NCBI GenBank assembly: GCA_020346465.1
Contig: CP070783.1
Location: 1,848,773 to 1,891,756 of the forward strand
Direction: 5' to 3'
Length of the DNA: 42,984 bases
DNA from: Deltaproteobacteria bacterium
Lineage (GTDB): Bacteria > Desulfobacterota > Deferrimicrobia > Deferrimicrobiales > Deferrimicrobiaceae
Of the stretch, positions 19,795 through 27,320 are shown piece after piece. The number at the start of each line of letters is the position of its first letter. The first letter of the stretch is position 1. The notes beneath the pieces are model-generated. The model saw only the letters and a list, made by a program, of their open reading frames with translations, did no database searches and had not been told where the DNA came from. A program made the position numbers and the translations under genes.

Positions 19795-19854
19795 CTACTT
19801 CTTATCCGTACAGCTGAAAGACCGGCTCTGGAATCCGACCTCCGGGGGACGAGC

Positions 19855-20589
19855 ATGATCCGGTTCGAAGGGGTCCACAAGTTTTTCGGGAAGCTCCACG
19901 TCCTGAACAACGTCAACCTGCACGTAAAGAAGGGCGAGGTCGTGGTCGTCTGCGGCCCGTCCGGCTCGGGGAAGTCGACCCTCATCCGGACGATCAACCA
20001 GCTCGAGCCGATCAACGAGGGAAAGCTCATCGTCGACGGGATGGACCTTTCCGACCCGAAGGTGAACATCAACAAGCTCCGGGCCGAGGTCGGCTTCGTC
20101 TTCCAGCAGTTCAACCTGTACCCCCACCTGACCGCCCTGAAGAACATCACCCTCGCCCCCATCAAGATCCGCGGGGCCACGAAGAGGGAAGCGGAGGAGC
20201 AGGCGGTAGCGCTGCTCACGCGGGTCGGTCTCGCGGAAAAGAAGGACGCCCACCCCTCCCAGCTCTCGGGGGGCCAGCAGCAGCGGGTGGCGATCGCCAG
20301 GGCGCTCGCCATGAAGCCGAAGATCATGCTCTTCGACGAGCCGACCTCCGCGCTCGACCCCGAGATGATCGGGGAGGTTCTGGACGTCATGAAGGACCTG
20401 GCCCAGTCCGGCATGACGATGATGGTGGTGACCCACGAGATGGGATTCGCGCGCGAGGTCTCCCACCGGGTCTGCTTCATCGACTTCGGCACCATCCTCG
20501 AGGAGGCCGAGCCCGCGGAATTCTTCAAGAACCCGAAACACGAACGGCTGAAGCAGTTCCTGAAGCAGGTGCTGTCCCCGATGCACTAA
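19855..20589 (+). CDS. polar amino-acid ABC transporter, ATP-binding subunit (GlnQ/HisP-like)
   Basis: 244-residue ATPase of a polar amino-acid importer. Walker [10 protein letters not shown] at 34-42, Q-loop [13 protein letters not shown], signature LSGGQQQR at 137-144, Walker B MLFDEP at 158-163, D-loop SALDPE and switch His in VVTHEMGFA. The HLT and HEMGFA segments are characteristic of the GlnQ/HisP (PAAT) family. ATG 19855 has GGGGGA upstream; an open extension of 27 codons before it would run into the promoter. First gene of a four-gene operon with its binding protein and two permeases. The substrate is a polar amino acid by family; glutamine or glutamate is plausible but not proven. 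Confidence 0.93.
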   Translation: MIRFEGVHKFFGKLHVLNNVNLHVKKGEVVVVCGPSGSGKSTLIRTINQLEPINEGKLIVDGMDLSDPKVNINKLRAEVGFVFQQFNLYPHLTALKNITLAPIKIRGATKREAEEQAVALLTRVGLAEKKDAHPSQLSGGQQQRVAIARALAMKPKIMLFDEPTSALDPEMIGEVLDVMKDLAQSGMTMMVVTHEMGFAREVSHRVCFIDFGTILEEAEPAEFFKNPKHERLKQFLKQVLSPMH

Positions 20590-20614
20590 ATCCCACAAGG
20601 AGAGGAGACGGAAG

Positions 20615-21430
20615 ATGCGAAAAACGGTCACGATCGTGCTGTCGTTTCTCTTGATTGCAACCTTCCTCGCCGGGGCGTCCCTGGCCGGCGACACGCTGGC
20701 CGACGTCAAGGCGAAGGGGGTCCTGGTGGCGGGCGTCAAGGATTCGCTTCCGCCGTTCGGGTACGTGGACGCCAAAACGCGCACGATCGTCGGCTACGAC
20801 ATCGACTTCGTCAAGGCGATCGCGAACAAGCTCGGCGTGAAGGTCGAGCTCAAGCCGGTGACCTCGGCGACCCGGATGCCCCAGCTGCAGGAGGGGAACA
20901 TCGACATCATCGCGGCGACGATGACGAAGAACCCCGAGCGGGCCAAGGTGATCGACTTCAGCCACACCTACTTCCTCACCGGCCAGAAGTTCCTCACCAA
21001 GACCGGGACGGTCAAGAGCCTGAAGGACCTGGAAGGGAAGAAGATCGGCACGACGAAGGGGTCCACCTCCGAGCAGAACGCGAAGAAGGCGATTCCGAGC
21101 GCGACGATCCTTTCGTTCGACGACTACCCCCAGGGGGTTCTCGCATTGACGCAGGGAAAGGTCGTGGCGGTGACGACCGACGAGTCGATCCTGGCCGGCC
21201 TGCTCGCCAAGCTTCCGAAGGGAGCGTACGAGATCCCGGACATCCGGATCTCCGACGAGCCTTACGGACTCGGGATCCGCAAGGGGGACACGAACTTCCT
21301 GAACTTCGTCAACCAGACGATCCTCGAGATGGAGAAGAGCGGGGAGGCAGCGAAGATCTTCGACCGGTGGTTCGGGCCGGACTCGGATACGCCCCTGAAG
21401 AGGAACTTCACCATCACGGCCGACAAGTAG
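20615..21430 (+). CDS. polar amino-acid ABC transporter, periplasmic substrate-binding protein
   Basis: 271 residues with a signal peptide (MRKTVTIVLSFLLIATFLAG, cleavage near residue 24 after SLA or SLAG). The mature protein is a type 3 solute-binding domain: VKAKGVLVAGVKDSLPPFGYVD, GYDIDFVKAIANKLGVKVEL, RMPQLQEGNIDIIAATMT and the second lobe KIGTTKGSTSEQNAKK, VAVTTDESIL. The R88-type arginine in the SATRMPQL segment and the aspartate in TTDES correspond to positions that bind the amino-acid carboxylate and amine in relatives. ATG 20615 has AAGGAGAGGAG upstream. Lies 25 bases after the ATPase gene. Confidence 0.93.
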   Translation: MRKTVTIVLSFLLIATFLAGASLAGDTLADVKAKGVLVAGVKDSLPPFGYVDAKTRTIVGYDIDFVKAIANKLGVKVELKPVTSATRMPQLQEGNIDIIAATMTKNPERAKVIDFSHTYFLTGQKFLTKTGTVKSLKDLEGKKIGTTKGSTSEQNAKKAIPSATILSFDDYPQGVLALTQGKVVAVTTDESILAGLLAKLPKGAYEIPDIRISDEPYGLGIRKGDTNFLNFVNQTILEMEKSGEAAKIFDRWFGPDSDTPLKRNFTITADK

Positions 21431-21449
21431 CCGTAAAGGTCGGGCCCGC

Positions 21450-22157
21450 GTGCTGAAGTACAAATTCGACTGGGCGGTCGTCCTGTCGGGGAAGTATTTC
21501 GACTGGCTGGTATCGGGCGTCAAGGTCACGATCCAGCTCTCGGCGGTGTCGATCGCCCTCGCTTTCCTCCTGGGGCTGATCATCGCGGTCATGCGGATGA
21601 GCAGGGTCCGCCCCGTCCGGTGGTTCGCCCACGGCTACCTCGAATTCTTCCGCAACACCCCGCTGCTCGTCCAGATCTTCTTCTGGTACTTCGGGTCGTA
21701 CAAGGTCCTCCCGGAGGCGGCCAACGACTGGCTGGTCTCGACCAACTTCGAGTTCGCCTCCGCCGTCATCGCCCTGACGATCTACACCTCGGCGTTCATC
21801 GCCGAGGACATCCGCTCCGGGGTCCTCTCCATCCCGAAGGAGCAGATGGAGGCCGCAAGGAGCTCCGGATTTTCGTACATCCGGTCGATGCGGTACATCA
21901 TCCTGCCGCAGGCGGTCCGGATCACCGTCCCGCCGCTGATCAGCCAGTTCCTGAACCTGGTCAAGAACTCGTCCCTGGCGATGACGATCGGGGTGGCGGA
22001 GCTCACCTACCAGGCCCGGCAGGTGGAGAGCTACACGTTCAAGGGGTTCGAGGCGTTTACGGCGGCCACCGCCGTATACCTCGCCATGTCGATCCTCATC
22101 ACCATCGTGGTCACCTGGTACAGCAAGACGATCCTATCCCCGATGAAGGCGAGATGA
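21450..22157 (+). CDS. amino-acid ABC transporter permease (first subunit)
   Basis: 235-residue inner-membrane protein with about five hydrophobic segments (VTIQLSAVSIALAFLLGLIIAV; PLLVQIFFWYFGS; AVIALTIYTSAFIAE; and others). It shows the conserved coupling loop EQMEAARSSGFSYIRSMRYIILPQAVR that docks on the ATPase. The start is GTG 21450 with a weak AAAGGT site upstream; the short 19-base gap from the binding-protein stop suggests coupling. HisM/GlnP family. Probably forms a heterodimer with the next gene. Confidence 0.92.
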   Translation: MLKYKFDWAVVLSGKYFDWLVSGVKVTIQLSAVSIALAFLLGLIIAVMRMSRVRPVRWFAHGYLEFFRNTPLLVQIFFWYFGSYKVLPEAANDWLVSTNFEFASAVIALTIYTSAFIAEDIRSGVLSIPKEQMEAARSSGFSYIRSMRYIILPQAVRITVPPLISQFLNLVKNSSLAMTIGVAELTYQARQVESYTFKGFEAFTAATAVYLAMSILITIVVTWYSKTILSPMKAR

Positions 22158-22158
22158 G

Positions 22159-22854
22159 ATGGGGCTTGATTTTCACGTCATCTGGGACAACCTGACGTAC
22201 TTCTTCATCGGCCGCTACCCCCACGGGCCGCTGGGGGGGGTGGCGCTCACCTTCTACCTCGCGGTCGTCTCCTGCATCCTCTCCTTCTTCGGGGGGATGT
22301 TCCTGGGGCTTCTGGCGATCTCCCGCAACCGGGTGATCCGGTACGCCTCCGAGGCGGTGATCCAGATTGTGCGGGGGATGCCTCTCCTCATGGTCATCTT
22401 CTGGATGTACTTCCTCTACCCGGCCCTCATGGGCCGTGCAATGCCGGAGAGCCAGACGGTGATCCTGGCGCTCACGTTCTTCACCTCCGCCTACATGTCG
22501 CAGATCGTCAAGGCGGGCATCGAGGGGATCCCGAAGGGACAGACGGAGGCGGCGATCTCCACGGGCCTCACCCACCGGCACACCATGATCTACGTCATCC
22601 TGCCGCAGGCCCTGCGGAACATGATCCCGTCCTTCGTCAACCAGTTCGTGTCGCTCATCAAGGACACCTCGCTCGCCTTCATCGTCGGCGTCTCGGAGCT
22701 GACCCACGTGGCGACGCAGATCAACAACCGCAGCCTCATCTACCCCACCGAGATCTTCCTGTTCATCGCCGTCGTCTACTTCATCTTCTGCTACGCGTTC
22801 ACCACCCTCTCCCGGTGGCTCGAGAAGCGCCTGGCCTGGGCCAAGGCGATCTGA
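22159..22854 (+). CDS. amino-acid ABC transporter permease (second subunit)
   Basis: 231 residues, HisM/GlnP-type membrane subunit. Hydrophobic segments include VALTFYLAVVSCILSFFGGMFLGLLAI, MPLLMVIFWMYFLYP, TVILALTFFTSAYMSQ and IFLFIAVVYFIFCYAF. The coupling loop is PKGQTEAAISTGLTHRHTMIYVILPQALR. ATG 22159 follows the first permease stop by one base, so the two are coupled. It ends the operon; no terminator hairpin is obvious before the convergent epimerase gene, 21 bases away. Confidence 0.92.
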   Translation: MGLDFHVIWDNLTYFFIGRYPHGPLGGVALTFYLAVVSCILSFFGGMFLGLLAISRNRVIRYASEAVIQIVRGMPLLMVIFWMYFLYPALMGRAMPESQTVILALTFFTSAYMSQIVKAGIEGIPKGQTEAAISTGLTHRHTMIYVILPQALRNMIPSFVNQFVSLIKDTSLAFIVGVSELTHVATQINNRSLIYPTEIFLFIAVVYFIFCYAFTTLSRWLEKRLAWAKAI

Positions 22855-22875
22855 CCGCTCCTGTTGCCGATCCGC

Positions 22876-23775
22876 CTACTTCCCCAAGAGGGGACGAAGG
22901 GCCGTTTCCAGCTCCGGGAAGGCGAACCGGTACCCCGAGGCGAGGAGCTTCGCGGGCGCAGCGCGCGTGCTGGCCAGGAGCAGTTCGTCCGCCATCTCCC
23001 CGAAGAGCAGGCGTGCGGCGAAGGCGGGCAGGAGGGCGACGGTCGGGCGCCCGAGGATGCGCCCGAGGGTCTTCGTGAACTCCCGGTTCGTCACCGGATG
23101 GGGGGCCACCGCGTTCACGGGCCCCTGCAGGGACGCAGATGACAGCGCGTGACGGATGACCCCGACGAGGTCGGGAAGGGCGATCCAGCTCATGTACTGC
23201 TCACCGCTCCCGATCCGCCCCCCGGCGCCCGCCCGGAACGCAGGGAGCATCTTCGCCAGCGCCCCGCCTTCGGCGCTCAGGACCATCCCGATGCGCAGGT
23301 TGACCACCCGTAAACCCTTCCGGGCAGCCCCTTCGGTGGCCGCCTCCCATTCGCGGCAGACGTCCGCGAGAAATCCCTTCCCCGGCGGGCTCTCCTCGCG
23401 AAGAACCTCGGGGCCCCGGTCTCCGTAGTACCCCGTTGCGGACGCGCACACCATCACCGCCGGGGGGCGGTCGAGACGCTGGAGGGCGTCGCAGAGCTGC
23501 CGGGTCCCGCCGACGCGGCTGTCCCGTATCCTAGCCTTTCTCCCCGGGGTCCAACGCGCGCCCGCGATGTTCTCTCCGGCAAGGTGGACGACGGCATCGT
23601 GCCCCTCCATCCCCTCCAGGTCCACTGCCCCGGCCTCCGGGTCCCACCGGACCCCGTCCCGTCCGGCCTCCGAGGAGGATCGCACGAGGCGGGTGACGCC
23701 GTGCCCGCCGCCGGCAAGATCACGGACGAGCGCCGACCCGACCAGCCCGGTCGATCCGGAAACGAGCACCCTCAT
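22876..23775 (-). CDS. TIGR01777-type NAD-dependent epimerase/dehydratase-like protein (YfcH family)
   Basis: 299-residue extended SDR-type protein. Begins MRVLVSGSTGLVGSALVRDLAGGGHGVTRLVR, a Rossmann GxxGxxG at 7-13. It continues with AVVHLAGENIAGARWTPGRKARIRDSRV and ASATGYYGDRG, in which the YYG segment replaces the usual YxxxK neighbourhood, as is normal in this subfamily. A C-terminal DUF1731-like region follows (RILGRPTVALLPAFAARLLFGEMADELLLAS). ATG 23775 has GGAGG eight bases upstream. Stands alone. Substrate unknown; the family has been linked to cell-division-related functions in plants and to oxidoreductase activity in bacteria only loosely. Confidence 0.9.
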   Translation of the reverse strand: MRVLVSGSTGLVGSALVRDLAGGGHGVTRLVRSSSEAGRDGVRWDPEAGAVDLEGMEGHDAVVHLAGENIAGARWTPGRKARIRDSRVGGTRQLCDALQRLDRPPAVMVCASATGYYGDRGPEVLREESPPGKGFLADVCREWEAATEGAARKGLRVVNLRIGMVLSAEGGALAKMLPAFRAGAGGRIGSGEQYMSWIALPDLVGVIRHALSSASLQGPVNAVAPHPVTNREFTKTLGRILGRPTVALLPAFAARLLFGEMADELLLASTRAAPAKLLASGYRFAFPELETALRPLLGK

Positions 23776-23835
23776 TCGATCGGCCTCCTCCACGGGGGGA
23801 TCAGCGATCCCGTGACCCCGCCGAACATTCCCGTC

Positions 23836-24354
23836 TTACCGGACCGGGACGAGAACGATGTCGACATCGGCCTCCGTCTCCCCTCCCCGCAGATAGAGTT
23901 GCGTGGTGAGGGGCAGGTGCCCGGGGGCGAATGCCTTGACATGGATGTGGGGGGGACGTCCGGGATAGACGCCCGGGAAATCGGTGGAGAACCGGTAGGC
24001 CCCGTTCGCGCCCACGTTCTGACTCCCCCGGTGGGCGTCATCGTACCGACCCTGCCGGTCTGCCTGCCACCACTCGATCCTTCCTCCGGGAAGGGGTTTG
24101 CAGCCGGGCGCGCCGAGGAGGCGTCCCCGGATCACGAGTCCGCTGCCCGTGGAATCCCGAAGCGGAGCTTCCGGGATATAGAAAGGGCCTTCCACGTCCG
24201 GGGGAGTGGGCTTGCAGGCTTGCGCCGCAAAGGAATTGGCCGTTCCCGCGGCGACGATCATGACCAGCAATGCCGCTGCGGCAAGCGCCGATTCCGGACG
24301 CAGCGATCCCGGCAACCAGGCCGTTCCCGGGAACTTTCGTCTCGTCCCATTCAT
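23836..24354 (-). CDS. secreted intradiol ring-cleavage dioxygenase-like protein
   Basis: 172 residues. An N-terminal hydrophobic segment about 22-43 (ESALAAAALLVMIVAAGTANSFA) looks like a signal peptide with a long positively charged leader. The core is a short intradiol dioxygenase fold: CKPTPPDVEGPFYIPEAP, GSGLVIRGRLLG, IEWWQADRQGRYDD, and YPGRPPHIHVKAFAPGH. The Fe(III) ligands expected for the family are seen as Y104, Y130, H136 and H138. Classical catechol dioxygenases are cytosolic and longer, so this belongs to the extracytoplasmic short type whose substrates are poorly known. ATG 24354 is preceded by GGGGGA at very short distance. Divergent from the M1 peptidase. Confidence 0.82.
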   Translation of the reverse strand: MNGTRRKFPGTAWLPGSLRPESALAAAALLVMIVAAGTANSFAAQACKPTPPDVEGPFYIPEAPLRDSTGSGLVIRGRLLGAPGCKPLPGGRIEWWQADRQGRYDDAHRGSQNVGANGAYRFSTDFPGVYPGRPPHIHVKAFAPGHLPLTTQLYLRGGETEADVDIVLVPVR

Positions 24355-24459
24355 CCCCCATTAGGTGCGGAAAGAATCCCGGGAGATTCGGGGGCGCGGG
24401 CAGGCCGCCGGGAGGAAACGGGGAAACGATCGGAAGAAGCAGGTATTCTAACGGGTACC

Positions 24460-26577
24460 ATGCCGACTCGCGGGAAAAACGGCCTCGCCTCCCTCATTCT
24501 TTGTTCCGCCTCCTTTCTGGCGTTCCTCCTTCCGGGTCCGGCGGCGCGCGCTTCCGGACAGCCCTCCGTCGTGCACCACGACCTTTCGGTGCGCCTCCAT
24601 CCGGAACGCCACTCCCTGGCAGGGATGGACACCCTGACCGTGCGCACCGGCGGGGAGCAAACCCTTTCGTTCACGCTGTCCGCGACCGCCGAGGTGGAGA
24701 AGGTCACCGCGGGGGGAAAGGAGATTCCCTTCACGTTTGCGGGAGGGTCCCTTCGCGTTGTCCTGGCTCCGGAAACCGCCGGGAGAGGCAAACTGTCCCT
24801 CGCCGTGAAGTACCGGGCCTCGTTCCGGGACCGCGTTCCCGAGGGCCCGGTGGACACCGGGGACCCGGGCTACGGAGTACGGGGAACCATCCGGGAGAGG
24901 GGAACGTTCCTGGGCGGCGATGCCGGGTGGTATCCCGATCTCCCCGGGAGCCGGGCGACCTTCCGCGTGCTCGTCGAGGCCCCCCCGGGATACGAGTCGG
25001 TCACCGCGGGAAGGCGAATCCGGCGGGGGACGTCGGGCGGAGTCACCCGGTCGGAATGGGAGACCCGGGAATCCCCCGGGGGGCTCTCCCTCTCCGCGGG
25101 CCCGTATCGGGTCCGCGAGAAACGCTCCGGGGGGATCGTTCTTTCCACCTACTTCTACCCGGAAACCTACGCCCTGTCGGAGCCCTATCTCCGTGCGGTC
25201 GAACGGTTTCTCGACCTCTACCGGGGTCTCCTCGGTCCCTACCCGTTCGAAAAGTTCGCCGTGGTGGAGAATTTCTTCCCGACGGGATACGGGTTTCCCT
25301 CCTACACGCTGCTCGGAAGCACGGTCGTGCGGCTCCCCTTCATCGTGGAGACCAGCCTGGGGCACGAAGTGGCCCACTCCTGGTTCGGGAACGGGGTGCG
25401 CGCAGACTACGACCGGGGGAACTGGTCCGAGGGGCTCACCACCTACGTGGCCGACTACCTGTACAAGGAACGCTCCTCGGCGGAGGAAGGACGCGAATAC
25501 CGCCTCAAGATCCTGCGGGATTACAGCACCCTCGTCCCCCGCGGCGGCGGCTTCCCCCTGGCATCCTTCTCGGGGCGGGACAGCCCCGCCTCGCAGGCGA
25601 TCGGGTACGGGAAGGGCGCGATGGTCTTCCACATGGCAAGGCGGCTGGCCGGGGACGACGCGTTCTGGAACGGGTTGCGGGACGTGGTGCGGGAGAAGAT
25701 GTTCCGGGAGGCGACGTGGGGCGACTTCGCCCAGGCAATCGGGAGGGAATCGGGGATCGATCTCTCCCCCTTCTTCCGGCAGTGGGTGGAACGCGGCGGC
25801 GCGCCGGTCATCGCTCTTTCGGGGGTCACCGCGGAACGGGACGGGAAGGGATGGCGCGTCTCGGGAAGAGTCGTACAGGAAAAGCCGTACTTCGATCTCC
25901 GCGTGCCGATGCGCCTGGTCACCGAGGGAGGGAAAATCGACACCGTGCTCGATCTCTCCGGCGGGGAGGCCCCGTTTTCCTTTTCTGCGGAGGCGAATCC
26001 CCGAACCCTGCTCCTCGACCCCGAAACCGACCTGTTCCGCCGCCTCGACCCTTCCGAGATCCCCCCCACCGTCAACGCCATCCGGGGGTCGACGGATCTC
26101 CTGGTCGTGGCCGCACGGGGGGTTCCCGACGACATCCGGGACTCGTCGAACCTGCTCCTCGCCGGCCTGGGGAAGGAGCAGACCGCGATTCTCCGGGAAG
26201 AAGAGACTCCCCCTTCGCGGCTGGCCGGCCACGACGTGCTCTTCCTCGGAATCCCGAAAGGAAACGGCTATCTTCCTCCCCTTCCGGAGGAGCTGTCCCT
26301 CTCTCCGACACGATTCGCCCTCGGGGGGGAACGGTTCGATTCCCCCGGGGACTCCCTGTTCGTCGTCCTCCCCCACCCCGCGGGCGGGGGGCGGGTCACG
26401 GCCCTGTTCCTTCCCTTCTCGGCCGAAGCCGCATCCCTCGCGGCACGAAAGATCCCCCACTACGGCAAGTACAGCTACCTCGCCTTCTCGGAAGGGAAAA
26501 ACCGGGCGAAGGGGACGTGGCCACCCCTCTCCTCCCCCGCCACCCACGAATTCCCCGGGGGAACCGCTTCCCCATAA
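24460..26577 (+). CDS. M1-family zinc metallopeptidase, secreted
   Basis: 705 residues with a signal peptide (GLASLILCSASFLAFLLPG, ending near ARASG). The N-terminal beta domain is followed by the catalytic domain: VVENFFPTGYGFPSYTLLGS in the place of the exopeptidase loop, then H302-E303-VAH306-SWFGN and NWSE324-GLTTYVADYL. The second Zn ligand Glu lies 17 residues after H306, one fewer than in classical aminopeptidase N; the GNWSEGLTTY context is that of a bacterial M1 subgroup. The last ~150 residues (SSNLLLAGLGKEQTAI, HDVLFLGIPKGNGYL) are not catalytic. The start ATG 24460 has only a weak ribosome site. Probably degrades peptides in the periplasm or is surface-attached (inference). Confidence 0.9.
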   Translation: MPTRGKNGLASLILCSASFLAFLLPGPAARASGQPSVVHHDLSVRLHPERHSLAGMDTLTVRTGGEQTLSFTLSATAEVEKVTAGGKEIPFTFAGGSLRVVLAPETAGRGKLSLAVKYRASFRDRVPEGPVDTGDPGYGVRGTIRERGTFLGGDAGWYPDLPGSRATFRVLVEAPPGYESVTAGRRIRRGTSGGVTRSEWETRESPGGLSLSAGPYRVREKRSGGIVLSTYFYPETYALSEPYLRAVERFLDLYRGLLGPYPFEKFAVVENFFPTGYGFPSYTLLGSTVVRLPFIVETSLGHEVAHSWFGNGVRADYDRGNWSEGLTTYVADYLYKERSSAEEGREYRLKILRDYSTLVPRGGGFPLASFSGRDSPASQAIGYGKGAMVFHMARRLAGDDAFWNGLRDVVREKMFREATWGDFAQAIGRESGIDLSPFFRQWVERGGAPVIALSGVTAERDGKGWRVSGRVVQEKPYFDLRVPMRLVTEGGKIDTVLDLSGGEAPFSFSAEANPRTLLLDPETDLFRRLDPSEIPPTVNAIRGSTDLLVVAARGVPDDIRDSSNLLLAGLGKEQTAILREEETPPSRLAGHDVLFLGIPKGNGYLPPLPEELSLSPTRFALGGERFDSPGDSLFVVLPHPAGGGRVTALFLPFSAEAASLAARKIPHYGKYSYLAFSEGKNRAKGTWPPLSSPATHEFPGGTASP

Positions 26578-26611
26578 GGGGTTCCGGGGGACGGAAAGGA
26601 ATTGCCGCGCG

Positions 26612-27196
26612 TCAGGAAGCGGGGCGGTGGAAGATCTTCCGCACGGGGGCGTGCCGGAAGCAGTCGACCAGGTGGTCGTTCACCATCCCGACCGCCTGCA
26701 TGAAGGCGTAGCAGATCGTGGGGCCCACGAAGCGGAACCCCCGCGCGCGCAGATCCCCGCTCATCGCGACCGATTCCCGGGATTGGGAAGGCAGTTCGGA
26801 CATCTTCCGGAACCGGTTCACGATCGGCCTGCCTCCCGTGAACCTCCAGAGATAGGCATCGAAGGAGCCCATCTCCTCCCGAACTTCCAGAAAGAGGCGC
26901 GCGTTCGCAACCGCGGATTCGACCTTGGCCCGGTTCCGGATGATCCCGGGGTCGGCGAGGAGGCGCTCCACCTCTTTTCCGCCGAAGCGCGCCACCCGTT
27001 CCGGGTCGAATCCCCGAAAGGCCCTGCGGTACTGTTCCCGTTTCCGGAGCACCGTTCGCCAGCTCAGGCCCGCCTGGGCCCCCTCCAGGACGAGAAACTC
27101 GAACAGCTTCCGGTCGTCATGCACCGGCACACCCCATTCCCCGTCGTGGTACGAAATCATCAGCGGGTCATTGCCCGCCCAGTCGCAGCGCGTCAT
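26612..27196 (-). CDS. tag: DNA-3-methyladenine glycosylase I
   Basis: Base-excision repair enzyme removing 3-methyladenine. 194 residues. Begins MTRCDWAGNDPLMISYHDGEWGVPVHDDRKLFE. The HhH-fold zinc-snap ligands C4, H17, H175 and C179 are all present at the positions known from E. coli Tag, and E38 lies in LEGAQAGLSW, the substrate-binding segment. ATG 27196 has GGGGATAGG upstream. Divergent from gltB and convergent with the M1 peptidase. Confidence 0.95.
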   Translation of the reverse strand: MTRCDWAGNDPLMISYHDGEWGVPVHDDRKLFEFLVLEGAQAGLSWRTVLRKREQYRRAFRGFDPERVARFGGKEVERLLADPGIIRNRAKVESAVANARLFLEVREEMGSFDAYLWRFTGGRPIVNRFRKMSELPSQSRESVAMSGDLRARGFRFVGPTICYAFMQAVGMVNDHLVDCFRHAPVRKIFHRPAS

Positions 27197-27276
27197 GCCT
27201 ATCCCCGGGGTGGAAATTTCCTCCGATAACGCCTAATATTAATTGGTTGTGCCCGTTTCGGGACCGGCCGAAAGCG

Positions 27277-27300
27277 TGCCATAATATCAGAACTGATTAT
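27277..27300 (+). promoter_or_regulatory. gltB promoter: extended -10 with overlapping imperfect palindrome
   Basis: TGC-CATAAT (27277-27285) fits an extended -10. ATAAT-AT-CAG-AA-CTG-ATTAT (27281-27300) is an imperfect inverted repeat (8 bp with a 2-base bulge) overlapping the -10 and expected start. It could be an operator for nitrogen or amino-acid control; no known regulator site is recognised. Confidence 0.45.
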
Positions 27301-27320
27301 CGACAATGAGGCAACGGATC

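Noticed and set aside
27306-27320. ATG 27306 as the gltB start
   Set aside because: No ribosome site upstream; the ATG at 27321 has GAGG at good spacing and gives a propeptide of usual size.
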